Shown here: in pieces, positions 1 to 12,000 of the stretch
How positions within the stretch are numbered: the first letter of the stretch is position 1
How the letters are laid out: every line of letters begins with the position of its first letter
From: RGIG1681 sp045594425
GTDB taxonomy: Bacteria > Bacillota > Clostridia > Christensenellales > UBA1242
Direction of reading: 5' to 3'
Assembly (NCBI GenBank): GCA_045594425.1
Contig: JAZNYK010000007.1
Span: 1-64,000, forward strand
DNA length: 64,000 bases
Translations under genes and position numbers: made by a program
Notes under the pieces: model-generated
The model's database searches: none
What the model was told of the DNA's origin: nothing
The model's input: the letters and a program-made list of their open reading frames with translations, nothing else

Positions 1-3000
1 TCCCAAGTAACATCATCTTCACTGAAGATTTTTGATGAATCAGGATATTCAGTTGTTCTTGTGTGCCAACCAATAAGTTTGGTTCCAGCAAGTGGATTTT
101 CACTTCTAACAGTGAATGTTGAGTTAAATTTAACTTCAACATCAACATAAGTGTTGTAACTGCTCAAGTAGTTAATGATTTGACCATAGTTGAATCCAGG
201 AACAATTGTGTATCCAAGTCTTGTAGCAAGAGCATCAATAGATGTTTCTACTGGGAAATGATAACGAATTCTATATGTGTATGGTTCATAAACAGCATAC
301 GCATGAAGATTTCCAGGATAACGATAGTTTGTAACTTCTTTAAATGGTGAAGCAATTGTTGCTTTTGTTCCATCATAGCAAGCATAGTCATTAACATTGA
401 TTGAACTATAGTTTTCTTCAGTCATTGTTGCATTTGAACTGCTTGAAACTGCAGAAACAAAGAAATACCAACCAATAAATTTATAACCTGCTGGAGTAGT
501 TCTATCTAATGTAGAGTTATCCAAATGAAGCAAGGTTGTTGATTTATCATATTCAACATTTGCATGGTCAATAAGGTTTGTATATTTTCCAGGAACATTG
601 ATTTGACCTAATTGATTGTCATATGTTGTATGATAATAAATTGTAAATTCTGTAGGCATCCAAGTTGCAGCAAAGTTAACTGTTCCAGTTGAAGACTGTG
701 ACGAATGCAAGTTTTTAATATAAACTGTTGCACCGGCTGTTGTGTAAGAATCTCCTGTAACTTGATTTGCTTTTGTAGATGAAAGTGAAATTTCATGTGC
801 ACAATCAGTGCTCATTCCAGTTATATTCCAACCAGCAAATGTATAACCACGAACCGATGGGGTTGAAACTGTGTATTGTGTATCAAATGTGGCTTTTGCT
901 GGAGTTGAAATAGAAGTTATTAAAGTTGCTCCAGTTGGAGTGTTCATTGTATATGTAATGTTATATTCATGAGCCACCCAAACTGCTGTAAAGTAAACAG
1001 TTCCACTTGAAGCCAAGTTTTTGAAATATTTTTCAGTTGTAACCGTCATTGTATCACTAGAACCACCACTAGTTGTAGGGTTATCAGTTGTTCCGTAATA
1101 GTGTGTGCAATCGGTTGTCATACCAGAAATATTCCAACTGTGGAATGTATAACCCACTCTGGTTGCAGCAGAAATGCTAAATACCTCATCAAATTCAATA
1201 GAATTAGTTCCTGTAAATGAAACAGGTGTTGAGCCTGGGCTAATAAAAGAATATGAAATATAATAAGTGTTAGGTGTCCAACCAGCAGTGAATGTAACAG
1301 TTGCACCATTTGTTGAGTGCAAGTTCTTATAGGTTGTTGCCTTTGTGCTAGAAATAGATTCGTCTGTTGTTGTTGAACTTCCATATGTGTGAGTAACACT
1401 ATCCATGCCAGTAATGTTCCAACCAGTGAATGTGTAACCAACACAAGTTGGATTGCTTATTGAAACATCTTGGTCATATGTTCCGTTTGCTGGCTTTGTT
1501 GCATTTGATGGTGTTGTTGAACCAGGTTGATTCAAGTTATATGAAATGTTATAAACATTTGCATTAAACACCGCGGTAAATGTAACAGTTCCACTTGAAT
1601 ATCTCAAGTTTTTAAATGATGTTGCTGTTACGCCAGTTAATGATTCATCATCAACATAAGTGGTAAGACCACCAATAAGTTTTGTTGAACATTTCTGCAT
1701 TCCAGAAATTGTCCAACCAGCAAATGTATAACCTGTTTTTGAAACATTATCAACAGTATACAATCCGTCATAATACCATGTTTGAGTATCTGTTGATGAG
1801 CCATTAACAATTTTTACTGTATATGAGTTTGCTGTGTAATAAGCATAAGCATACATTGCCCAGTTTTTAGTATATGAAGTAAACTTATATCCACCTGGAT
1901 GTGTTGCAGATGTTATTGTAGATGTTGGTTTGTTTCTATTATAATACCAACCAGCAAATGTGTAACCTGTAAAATCTTGTTGTGAACCAAGCATTGTGTA
2001 AGCCGCATCAAATGTAGCATCTTCATAAGTATAACCTGCATAATTACCCGGTGAGTTAATATATCCTGATGATTGAGGCCAATAATAATGAATTCTAAAT
2101 TTATAAGCCGTCCAACCTGCAGTAAATGTGATTGCCCCACCATTTTTACCAGTTAATTTACTAAATGATGTTCCCGTCTGGTCTGTTAAAGATGCGTCAC
2201 CAGACATATCCCAACCAGTAAACTTATAACCACTTCTTGATGGGTTTGTAATTGTTGCTGTTTCAGAATATTTTACTGTAATAGGTGAAGTTGTTGAGCA
2301 ACTTGGTGTTGTTGAACCACTTCCCTTGTTTAAATCAAGTGTAATTGTATAAGAATTTTCTGTATAGTAGGCATAATAATATCTAACATCAAATCCAGCC
2401 GTTAAAGATTGACCGCAAGTATGGTCTACATTACTAAAAGTGCTAGTATAAGCGCTTCCATACCACCACCAACCTCCAACAGTATAACCAGTTAATGCAG
2501 CAGTGCTTGCCGCCTTTGTTGTATAAGTTGTTCCATATTCAACAGTTTGTGTGTCTGCTAGTGTATATTTAGAAGCATTGTTAATATTTGCACCATCAGT
2601 AACCTTGTAATAATAGATATTAACATCCTTACCTTTCCAAACTGCAGTAAATGTAACAGTTCCAGATGAGGTTCTCAAGTTTAAGAAAGTTGTTCCAGTA
2701 ACACCTGTTTTTGATGTTGCCGTAACACCTGTTGTTCCACCGACTGTTTTTGAGTTGCTGGACATTCCAGTGATTGACCAACCTTGGAACACATAGTTTG
2801 TTCTCGTTGGGTTGCTTACAGTAAATGAAGTTGCAAATGTTCCAGTTGTTGGTGCATATGTTCCTGCTGTTCCGTCGTTCAATGTATAAGAAATTGTATA
2901 TGTAATTGGTTTATAAACAACATATAGAGCCCATGTTGATAAGTTTAAACTACCATTTGAGCCTTTACCATATCTGATATAATCATAATCCATGTTCCAA

Positions 3001-5456
3001 CTAAATGGATCATCAATACATGTCCATGTTGTTGTGGTTTGTGATAAATTTCCAGAAGTAGCCGCTGAGGTTCTGGCATAAATTCCTCTATATGTTCCAC
3101 CTGTAGGTCTGCTTACACCATCATCACATGTATCATCATATGAAGAATAAGAAACAGTAGATGCATATGTATCATTACTATCTAATTCATACCATGTGTA
3201 ATCAAGAGTTAAAGAACTTGTATCAACAGAACCACTTTCAAATGTTCTCCAAACATAATCACAGTAAATATAATAAGCGATATATTTATTTGTAGCACTT
3301 ACTGTAATAGAAGTAGTAATAGAATCACTCACACTACCATTTGATACCCAGTCATCAGTTACAAGTTCAGAATAGTCATCAGATGAAACAGTTCCTTTAG
3401 AAAGGGTTCCATTTGAAATGCTCATTCCTGAAACTTGAATATAATGGTTTGTTCCAACGTTACTTAAATAAATCTTTGCACCAGTTGGATATTTTCCATT
3501 GGTTACCTTAATTTCAAGTCCATAAGTTCCATTACCGTCAACAGTCCAATCGGTTCCAGATAAATCACTATATTCATTATCATATGTGTCTGCAGTGGTT
3601 GATTGTTGAGGTTCAGATGAACGTGCCCCGCCTTCTTTATAATACATTGGCATAAATGATTCTCTGTATTGTGTGCAATACATCAAAACATTTTCTTCAT
3701 TGTCAGAAACCATTGTGAGTTTGTATACAGAACTATCAAAATTTAAAAGATAATCAGTTAAGTTGTTTTTAACAACTGTGTTTGTTTTTGCATCAACAAC
3801 TGAATATGTTTCATTTTGATTGTCTAATGCATAATAACCATATCCACCAACAAGGAGTGTTCCATTCATTCCATTTTCATCATTATGGAAGTTTTCAATT
3901 TTAGAAATTGTTCCGTTAGTGTTGATATAATAATAGTTTGCACTATCATTAGCATAAAGCACGCCATTTCCATAGTCATAAACTGAAGAATATTTAATTG
4001 TATCTTGAATAAATTGAGATTTTGAAATTGAGAAAACATTAAAACCTGTTTCTTTATAACCATCAATAATCACATAGTCACTTGAAATATTTTCAGATTT
4101 AATTTTATAAGAAACGTTTTCTGTTTTGAAATCATATGTAAGTTCAAGTTTGCTTGTTTCTTTGTTATATTTGTGAATACCCTCTTCAGTAACAAATGCA
4201 TCACCGCTAGAATATTCAATTAAACTCTTTTCACCTACGTCATAAGAAACAATAATTTGTTTGTTATTGTTATAATAAGTAATTTTTCCTTTTTCAGTTA
4301 ATGCATTTTCTTCATTAACTTTCATTTCATAAACAAAGAAGAATTTTTCATTTGTTGAAACTTCATCAGTGTAAATTTTTGAATAACCATTTGAGAGAGC
4401 AAAGTTTTCAAATTCACTTGTTTTAAAGTTGTAGAATTTATATTCATAATCAACATAATATCCAGTTGAACCAGTTTCAACATGAACACTTGTTGATTTA
4501 ACATCAGCAGTTGTTTCAACAATCTTTCCTGTTTCAACAAAAATACCTTGTTTTGTCATGTAATAATCATAGGTTTTGTTTGATTGTTTTGCCAAGTCAA
4601 TTAAACCAACCTTTTGATTAGCAGCAAACAAAATTTTGTCGTTGCTTGGTTGATTGTGCAAAACATGAATGCTGTTGCCAATAACTTCAAAATCATTAAG
4701 GTCGGTTGTTTCATACAAAATTTTATCATCTGCAGAAACTGCTTCAGAAGTATATCTAAACATATCAATGTGATAAGTTTCAACTTCTTCACCATCAACA
4801 AGAACATAGAAGTAATAATAGCAATCATCAATGAAAGCAACTTCAATATCAGCCAAGTATTCATCGTTCAAATATAAATCGCCTTCACCTTCGTCAACAA
4901 AGTTGTATGTATTAACAATAACAATGTTTTCAAGGTCAGCAACATATGCAACATCAATCGCTTGATATTTAACAGAGTTCTTTTCATATGTGTATGAATA
5001 TGCAACATGATTATCTTTAACTTCCATGATGTATGCATTTTCAACACCAGAAATCAACTCTTGTCTTTCAAGTTCTTTAACAAAGTTGATTGTCACATCA
5101 TTACCTTGCGCATCTTTAGCAAAATAATAGAGGTCAGTCAAATCACCATTTTTAGCAATAAAGTAATTTTCATAAACTCCAACTAATTGAGTCAAAGAAA
5201 AAGCATTGCCATTTTCATTAACCAATTTTGATTGGTCAACATTATACATGGCATTACCACTATTTTCTGCTTTTGATTTAGACTCCTCATTGATTGCAGA
5301 CATCAACTCAAGTTGTGCCTGTGTAAATCCATAAGGACTCTTTGTATTATCTTTCTTTTTAAAGCCAAACACGCAGCCCAAAACGATTGCAGCAACACAC
5401 ACAAGTGAAATGCTTGCAATAATAATACTTTTCATTGTTTTTGTTAATTTTTTCAT
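1..5456 (-). CDS. Giant B-repeat surface protein (paralogue A), C-terminus beyond window
   Basis: An open frame runs from ATG 5456 to the left edge without a stop, giving 1,818 residues, so the C-terminus is missing. The start has a strong ribosome site (GAGAGGAAG, 7 nt away). Residues 1-35 are a Lys-rich n-region and a hydrophobic helix that contains an LGC triplet followed by FGFKKK. This could be an uncleaved membrane anchor or an atypical lipobox. Residues about 50-650 form an ectodomain clearly homologous to the neighbouring giants (shared TSVHxET and GYYVDY motifs). From about residue 885 onward at least ten GYxFxGW-type motifs recur every 80-100 residues (near nt 2785, 2480, 2215, 1955, 1710, 1420, 1130, 830, 470, 75). 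Many continue as GWxxSGM and end in GTVTFTAxW, marking Listeria-Bacteroides/InlB B-type repeats. The expected place is the cell surface; any ligand is unknown. Confidence 0.85.
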   Translation of the reverse strand, partial: MKKLTKTMKSIIIASISLVCVAAIVLGCVFGFKKKDNTKSPYGFTQAQLELMSAINEESKSKAENSGNAMYNVDQSKLVNENGNAFSLTQLVGVYENYFIAKNGDLTDLYYFAKDAQGNDVTINFVKELERQELISGVENAYIMEVKDNHVAYSYTYEKNSVKYQAIDVAYVADLENIVIVNTYNFVDEGEGDLYLNDEYLADIEVAFIDDCYYYFYVLVDGEEVETYHIDMFRYTSEAVSADDKILYETTDLNDFEVIGNSIHVLHNQPSNDKILFAANQKVGLIDLAKQSNKTYDYYMTKQGIFVETGKIVETTADVKSTSVHVETGSTGYYVDYEYKFYNFKTSEFENFALSNGYSKIYTDEVSTNEKFFFVYEMKVNEENALTEKGKITYYNNNKQIIVSYDVGEKSLIEYSSGDAFVTEEGIHKYNKETSKLELTYDFKTENVSYKIKSENISSDYVIIDGYKETGFNVFSISKSQFIQDTIKYSSVYDYGNGVLYANDSANYYYINTNGTISKIENFHNDENGMNGTLLVGGYGYYALDNQNETYSVVDAKTNTVVKNNLTDYLLNFDSSVYKLTMVSDNEENVLMYCTQYRESFMPMYYKEGGARSSEPQQSTTADTYDNEYSDLSGTDWTVDGNGTYGLEIKVTNGKYPTGAKIYLSNVGTNHYIQVSGMSISNGTLSKGTVSSDDYSELVTDDWVSNGSVSDSITTSITVSATNKYIAYYIYCDYVWRTFESGSVDTSSLTLDYTWYELDSNDTYASTVSYSSYDDTCDDGVSRPTGGTYRGIYARTSAATSGNLSQTTTTWTCIDDPFSWNMDYDYIRYGKGSNGSLNLSTWALYVVYKPITYTISYTLNDGTAGTYAPTTGTFATSFTVSNPTRTNYVFQGWSITGMSSNSKTVGGTTGVTATSKTGVTGTTFLNLRTSSGTVTFTAVWKGKDVNIYYYKVTDGANINNASKYTLADTQTVEYGTTYTTKAASTAALTGYTVGGWWWYGSAYTSTFSNVDHTCGQSLTAGFDVRYYYAYYTENSYTITLDLNKGSGSTTPSCSTTSPITVKYSETATITNPSRSGYKFTGWDMSGDASLTDQTGTSFSKLTGKNGGAITFTAGWTAYKFRIHYYWPQSSGYINSPGNYAGYTYEDATFDAAYTMLGSQQDFTGYTFAGWYYNRNKPTSTITSATHPGGYKFTSYTKNWAMYAYAYYTANSYTVKIVNGSSTDTQTWYYDGLYTVDNVSKTGYTFAGWTISGMQKCSTKLIGGLTTYVDDESLTGVTATSFKNLRYSSGTVTFTAVFNANVYNISYNLNQPGSTTPSNATKPANGTYDQDVSISNPTCVGYTFTGWNITGMDSVTHTYGSSTTTDESISSTKATTYKNLHSTNGATVTFTAGWTPNTYYISYSFISPGSTPVSFTGTNSIEFDEVFSISAATRVGYTFHSWNISGMTTDCTHYYGTTDNPTTSGGSSDTMTVTTEKYFKNLASSGTVYFTAVWVAHEYNITYTMNTPTGATLITSISTPAKATFDTQYTVSTPSVRGYTFAGWNITGMSTDCAHEISLSSTKANQVTGDSYTTAGATVYIKNLHSSQSSTGTVNFAATWMPTEFTIYYHTTYDNQLGQINVPGKYTNLIDHANVEYDKSTTLLHLDNSTLDRTTPAGYKFIGWYFFVSAVSSSSNATMTEENYSSINVNDYACYDGTKATIASPFKEVTNYRYPGNLHAYAVYEPYTYRIRYHFPVETSIDALATRLGYTIVPGFNYGQIINYLSSYNTYVDVEVKFNSTFTVRSENPLAGTKLIGWHTRTTEYPDSSKIFSEDDVTW

Positions 5457-5533
5457 AAGAACTTCCTCTCTTAAATTCTTTTGTTTTTCTAACTATCTTT
5501 CGTGAATATATACCGATAGTATCTTACCATGTT

Positions 5534-5562
5534 AGTATATCAAAAAACATATTGTTTTACAA
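5534..5562 (-). promoter_or_regulatory. Promoter of giant paralogue A
   Basis: On the minus strand TTGTAA (5562-5557), a 17-bp spacer and TATACT (5539-5534), with TGA directly before the -10 giving an extended -10 (TGn). The same -35, spacer length, -10 and following TAA occur before the other two giant genes. The predicted start of transcription is near 5527, leaving a leader of about 70 nt. Confidence 0.75.
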
Positions 5563-5838
5563 GAAAAAAATAGTAAAATAAATCAATTTTTATGACTTAT
5601 TTTTTGGTTATGATTATATAATTATAAAAATAAAACAAAAAATCGACATAAATGCTGAAATTTCCCCACTTTACAAAATAATTTTTTTCGCTTAATTTTT
5701 TCGACAATTTTTTTATTTTGATATTTCAGCAAATTGCACAAAAATGACCTTTTTTTTGATATCACTTGACAAGAAAAATTGAGGTTATTTCACCCACTTT
5801 TTTAATCAATTTTGTATACTTTTAACAAACAAATCCAC

Positions 5839-5877
5839 AAAAAAAGCCCTTTTACGAACATGAAAAGGGCTTTTTTT
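5839..5877 (-). terminator. Intrinsic terminator behind giant paralogue B
   Basis: Perfect 15-bp inverted repeat (5839-5853 and 5863-5877, core AAAAGCCCTTTT) with a 9-nt loop and a T run on the minus strand. It lies 150 bp past the stop of paralogue B and upstream of the paralogue A promoter, so it insulates the two. Confidence 0.85.
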
Positions 5878-5914
5878 ATAACTATTAAACAATTATTTGT
5901 TGCAACACCAAAAA

Positions 5915-5930
5915 CCACAATCTCTTGTGG
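5915..5930 (-). terminator. Secondary terminator-like hairpin
   Basis: CCACAA-GAGA-TTGTGG on the minus strand followed by TTTTTGG. It sits between the stop of paralogue B and the stronger hairpin at 5839-5877. A third, weaker hairpin (GGCAA/TTGCC) is at 5991-6004. Confidence 0.5.
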
Positions 5931-6029
5931 CTTTTGAAAATTATTAAATTTTATGCTACAGTATAATAATTTTATCCAACAAAACCAAAGGCAATCAATT
6001 TGCCCTTGATTTTGCTAGAAAAATTAGTT

Positions 6030-9000
6030 TTAAGTATTGCAAACCGTGTCAAGCGTTGAAATTTCATAAGTTGTTCCAGCAGCACCAATTTGAATGTGAA
6101 CCAAATTGTCACTTACACGAACTACATATGATTCCGCTTCAGCAGTAATACCCGTCTTGTTATAGTATGCAACAAGAACATAATGTCCAACGTCACAAGC
6201 ACTCAAATCAATATCAACAGTGTTTGTTGCAGTAACTTCAGAACTTTCGGTGAATATAAATTTTGCTTTATCTTCTGAAGACATTCCTTTGATTATTGTA
6301 GACATATATTCAGATATGTTTGCTTTGTTAGCATACAATTCTTGATATTGTGCAGAATCCAAAAGAATAAAGTTCAAGAAGTCACCATTTGCCTTGTTAT
6401 AAGCATATGATGAGTCACTTCCAAGTTCAAAGTGCCATACATCCATTTGCTCAATATCAACAACCATTGACCTATCACCTGTCTTTTCAACAGAATTATC
6501 ATTAAATTGAACTAAATATGGGCTATAAATAGGAATAGCATAAATATTTGTTTCAACTGATGTGTTAATAGAAATCATTGAGAATGGCTCTTCTGTTTGA
6601 ACAGTAACAGTCATTGAAAGATTTCTGCCAGTTCTTGGGTCAATTATAATATCTTTGAACGATACTGGAATGTTAACATTTACACCAGAAATGATGTTCG
6701 CAATACCATCTTTTGAGTATTCATAAGATTCAGCAAGAAGCAATGAACTCAAAAGGTCTGTCTTTGAATATCTTGAAATCAATTCACCAACAAGTCCAGA
6801 CAACTCATTATAGAATGTGTTGTATGCTTCATCAAATGTTCCACCTGCACCAGCATATTGTGTTATAAATGCATCATATAGTGCAGATTGACCAGTTGTT
6901 GAGTTGTAATCAGAAAATCTTGTTTTTGCAAAGTTTGCTTTTGAATAAACAAGTTTCATATATCTATCGAATGATTGATAAATCACACCACCCTTGTCAG
7001 TTCCGTCATTTGAAGGCGCTTTTTTCATATCTTCAATAATCTTGTCGGTAACCATAATATAGCCAACAAAACCATAATTATCGCCGTCATACCAGAAACC
7101 AATGTTAGGGCTTGGTAAAGACTTAATTGTAATAGCATCAGTATACCAAATACCACTAATACATTTTGTGTTTACCAAATAATTTTCATTGATTGGACAA
7201 TATACATAGTGGTCAAAATCAACTCTTTCAGATGTTTCTTTGTTATAAAGCAACTTGGTGTCATAGTTAAAGTAACACTCAACTGGACCACTTCCCGTTG
7301 GAATTGTCACAGTATTTGTTGTTGCATTATGCATTGGACTGATATAAGTTGAACCACTTTCATCATAATAAACTGTGTAATCAATTGGATAATACTCGCC
7401 ACCATACTGAACAAAATAGTTCTTAACGGTAACAAGGTTTGCAGTTTGTTCAACAACCACACTTCCTACGTTGTTGAGATAATAAATAGTGTTACTTGCA
7501 CGACTAATACCCTGTTCATCCCTAGCAAGCATATAATACCTTGTTCCATGCATATCGTAATAATATCTTGGTTCATAATCACGCAAGAATTTATTTTCTG
7601 CAGCAGTTCCATAGGTTCCATTATTTGCCTTGGTCATCATGCTTTGGGTTACTTCATGCAATCTATAATACTTATCTTTATCACCCGTGATGTTCATGTT
7701 TGCAGTTTCTTTAATATACAAATATGAGCCATCAAAGTCATACTTATAAAGTTCTTCGGTTTCAAGTTCAGTATTTGTTCCATTAATCTTGAAGTTTTCC
7801 ATATCGTCTGAATAAATGTCAACTTCATGAACTGATGAAGGATTGCTTTCATCCGTCAGATAATAGAATCCAATACTTGAGTCATATCTTATGTAGTGTT
7901 TCGTTGAACCACTCATAAAGTATAACGCCATATATGAATCATCATAGAACCAATATGTCTGTAAAACTCTTTCCAAAATCTGTGCATCAAGAGATGCTGC
8001 TTGGTCTTGGAAGTCATTTACTGTCAACTTATCATTACCAAACTTGGTTGAGTTTACACCATATTTGTTATAAGTTTTAATTTTTGCAATATCGTTTTCA
8101 TCAATATAGTCAGAATTGTTTGTATTCCAAACAAGCAAATTGCTTTGTTGATAGAATGGATGATTTTCAACTTCAGCATTCAATGTGTATTGATTTGCAT
8201 TGCCTGTATATTGAATATAGTTTTTGTTTTGGTCATTCCAAGTATAGAATTCAATACTTGTTGGAGTGTTGATTGGATAATAATATCCATAAAGAACAAT
8301 ATTTCTCTTAATGTATGTTGCTTCTGACAATCTGTCATATTCAACAAACACTACCTTGTTTGTTTGAGTCTTGTCATATTCATACCATCCAGAGAATGTA
8401 TAGAATGACAAACCAAGTTTTCTAAAGCCGTTTGCTTGCGAGAATTTGTAAGTAGGTCCCAAAACTGGCGAACATTGAGCATAGAAACTGTCAGTCGCGT
8501 CAGTTGGGTTTGCTGCTAAATCATATCCCGTTTGACCATATTCAAAGTATCCATTTGAATAAATATATTCAAAACCATACATATCCGTATTGAGCAATTC
8601 AACAACATTGTTGCTTGGGTCAACCGAGTCAATAGGTCTGTTTGGTGCAAACGCAGATGTATAATATTGTCCGTAGATAAAGTATCCATAAGGAACGTTA
8701 AATCCTTGTGCTTGTGTCAAATCTGGAGCAGCAGCACAGTCTTGAGGAATGGTTGCAAGGTTTGTTGAACCAAACGCTGATGATGAGAAGAATGTTCCAG
8801 ATTCATTTGCGTTAGAGTTGTTTGTTGTTACATTTGTTTGGAAGTCATCATAAGTATTAAATCCAGTTTCATACTTATTAGTAGTTCCCGCCTGAAGATT
8901 CAATCTGTAACCTTCAGCATCCAAAATACTATAGAATTTCAAATCATATGTTTGAACAGAGAACTTGCAAGTAATATCCATGCTGGTCATCAAGTTTTCC

Positions 9001-12000
9001 ATATTAATTGAAATCTTGTTAGTATCCCATCTGCCATAAGTGCCATTTTTATCATCAAAGTTAGCACTATCGCCTGAGCCATCTGAATATTCAAACACCC
9101 TGAACAAATAATCACTAAACACATCAGCATCCAAAAGTGAAAGTTGTGAAATTGGAGAACCTCCTAATGCCATGCTTTCAAGAGCAAAGTATGAACCATT
9201 GCTATCTGAAAGAATGTAACTATAAGACCTTCCATCGGCACCGTCTATTTTATAAACAACGCCACCTTCAGTTCTAAACTTGATAATGTGTTTCTCATTA
9301 TCCCATTCAAATTTAAATGTTAATGTATATTTTGAAGTAACAAAGTTAGACTTCATTTTTCCACTATCATCGTTAACACTCAAAACTTTTTCACTTACAC
9401 CATAGAATGTGAGTGTGAGTTCAGACAAGAATCTACCGTTATAATATGGCAAGATATTAATTGCAATATCGTCATAATAGTTATATCCCTGTCTTAAGTT
9501 TGGTTCTGTATTTGATTGAGATAAAACGTTTGCGTTATCAACAAATGAAGATGTATATGTTCCCAAAACTCTATCAGTTGTTGATGTTATAATGTTGTAA
9601 TAACCTGCAAGACCAGGGTTTGAATGGCTTGCGGTATCTGAGTTGTTGCCATTTTTAATGTCAACATACATATCATTTTTGTTTTGCCAATGAGCATAAA
9701 GTGTAAATTGACGAGTTGTGCATGGAACAAACTTAACATAGTTATAATAGTGGTCTGTGTCGGATTTTCCATTGTAATAGAACATATAGTTCTTTGCAAT
9801 TTCCCCATTATAAGAAAGTACGTTATAAATTGTTGAAATGTTACCGTTAGTAGCAACACCGTCTGTGTCATAAGTTAGTTTAGCCTTGCCATATGTTTGG
9901 AAAGCAGCCGCCCTAATATCCAAAATGACACGTTTTTGAGATATTTCTGACGCACTTGTTCCGTAATATGAGTCAACATAATATGCCTGACCAAATGTGT
10001 CAAATCTAATTTTGTATTTAACACCATCAACATCACAATACAAGAATGAATGGTCATTTGTTAAAATTTTAACAGTATCACCTTTGTAATAATAAAGCAC
10101 TAGATAATACTTCAAACCATTATATTTAAAGAACAATGCGTGTTGACCTGGATCAACAGCGTCATCGCAAGCAATATATGCTTTTTGACCTGCAATTTCA
10201 ATATAACCAAAGTTTGAACTTGCACCATGTGCATCTTCTTGCATTAATTTTGTTTCATTGCCAGTATAGAATTTTTCAGTTGAACCCGTTGGTCTTTCTT
10301 TATAATCAGTATTATACAATTTTTTATACATATCAAAATTGAAAGTAACATTTGTATGTTCTGACAAATAAGATTCACCATCAACATTAATGTTATCAAC
10401 TTGAACTTGAGTTCCACCAGCAGTCATTTTGCCATAAATGCCAAATGTAGATTTTAATGTATTGTAAATCAACATTCTACTAGCATAATCTTCACCATAA
10501 GCAAGATTAGGGTCAAATAACCAACCTAGCAAATAGTAACCAGATGAAACGGCAAATAAATTATCCAAATAGAACACATCTTTATACAAGGTTCCATTTT
10601 CTTTGTATGGAATTTCACAATAAGCAGTTTTGAAATCTTGGTCAAAATCAATAACAAAGTTAAGATTTGCAATGATTTCAGTATATGTATTTGTGTCTAA
10701 TTTATAATAGTTTGTTCTAATACCAGTATAATTTTCATAATCAATACCAGTTCTGATATTAACATCTGACAAGATGTTTTTATAAAGAGCCACAACAAAA
10801 TTAGAATCTTTTTCGTAGAGATTTTCTAATTCTTCCCTGTCAATATTAAGGTCAACATTGATTGTAAATGTTTGAGGTTTCCAAATCGCAAACAAATAAC
10901 AATAATGATTATTTGTTTCTTGACCATAAGTTTCTTGACTAGTTTTAAATGAAATATTTTTAATACATTCTTGATTTGTGTAAAGCGGAATAATTGGATT
11001 ACCATTTTCGTCATTACCATAATCAGTTGTAAGTTGTCTGTTAAGCCATAGTGCAGTATCTGCTTTTTCTGGTTCTTGGTAAACCGGAATCAATTGAGTT
11101 GCCCCACTAGCAGTTCTGTAATAATAAGCCCATCCTAAGAAGTCATAACCAACTCTAACTGGAGTAAAGTTATTCAATCTGTTAGAAAGTTCATTATCAT
11201 CAAAATAAGCACCCGCAAATGATTCTTTAACAACTTCTGTTCCATCCAAAATACCCGCAGTTGTTGAGCCCAAAACATTCAATGAGTTAGACACATTTCC
11301 TGTGTTGTCCTGCCAGTCAATAATAAATTCATAATAGTTAACTTGCCAATATGCATACAACTTCAAATATCTAATTGAAGGACTTCCATATTCAAGTGAA
11401 CGCATTATTTCTACTGCCCCATCAGAATATGAGTAACAATCATAAGAAAGTGATGTGTCAAAGCAAGTCAATTGACCACTTGTTGCTGCAAAGTGATTCA
11501 AGAAATCTTTATTAACATAATATGTTTTTGAAACATACTCTTGTGTAGTTGTTTTGTAATTATAGAAATAAACATAACCGGTTGCAGATTCACCAAGTGA
11601 AGAGTCAACTTTGTGTTGTCCATTATAAACAAACTTGCTATATGTTTCATTAAGTGTGCTATTTATTTCGAACATACGATATGTTGTATAGTTCATCGTA
11701 TATTTTTGTGGATTAGTATCTTTCAAAGTATAATCATCAAAATAATAATCTGAACCAAAGATTCGATAGTTCTTTTGAACATCAGCCTTAACCCTAATGT
11801 CTGTTTCATTTTTCGAGAACCATCCAAGCCATGAATAACCATATCTATCAATTACAAGATTAGTTTTGTTGTTGCTGTCAAGAATGGTGTTCCATTTATT
11901 GTTAACACATCCTGCAGCCTCATTATAATAAGAGAATAATGTATTGACATTTGAAACATCAGCATCAGTAATATACCAATCATTAGTATCAAATCTAATA

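Larger units (their letters stand above)
5457..6029. other. 573-bp AT-rich intergenic region between two giant genes
   Basis: It holds the leader and promoter of paralogue A (5457-5562), then very AT-rich sequence, then a set of terminator-like hairpins behind paralogue B (5839-6005). A 9-bp inverted repeat TGCTGAAAT (5653-5661) / ATTTCAGCA (5723-5731) lies 90-170 bp upstream of the promoter. A 6-bp inverted repeat ACTATC/GATAGT (5492-5520) lies in the leader. No open frame with a ribosome site was seen. Confidence 0.7.

Noticed and set aside
60..2830. Regularly spaced, similar DNA segments resembling an array of direct repeats
   Set aside because: They encode the GYxFxGW motifs of B-repeats, keep codon phase and vary in spacing and sequence; they are protein repeats, not CRISPR or satellite DNA.
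4601..4877. Overlapping 87-residue frames on both strands within giant paralogue A
   Set aside because: Both lie inside the long coding frame, lack ribosome sites and have composition typical of AT-rich shadow frames.
5653..5731. 9-bp inverted repeat TGCTGAAAT/ATTTCAGCA upstream of paralogue A as a regulatory site
   Set aside because: Arms are 61 bp apart and not repeated before the other giants; chance is a fair explanation in AT-rich DNA.
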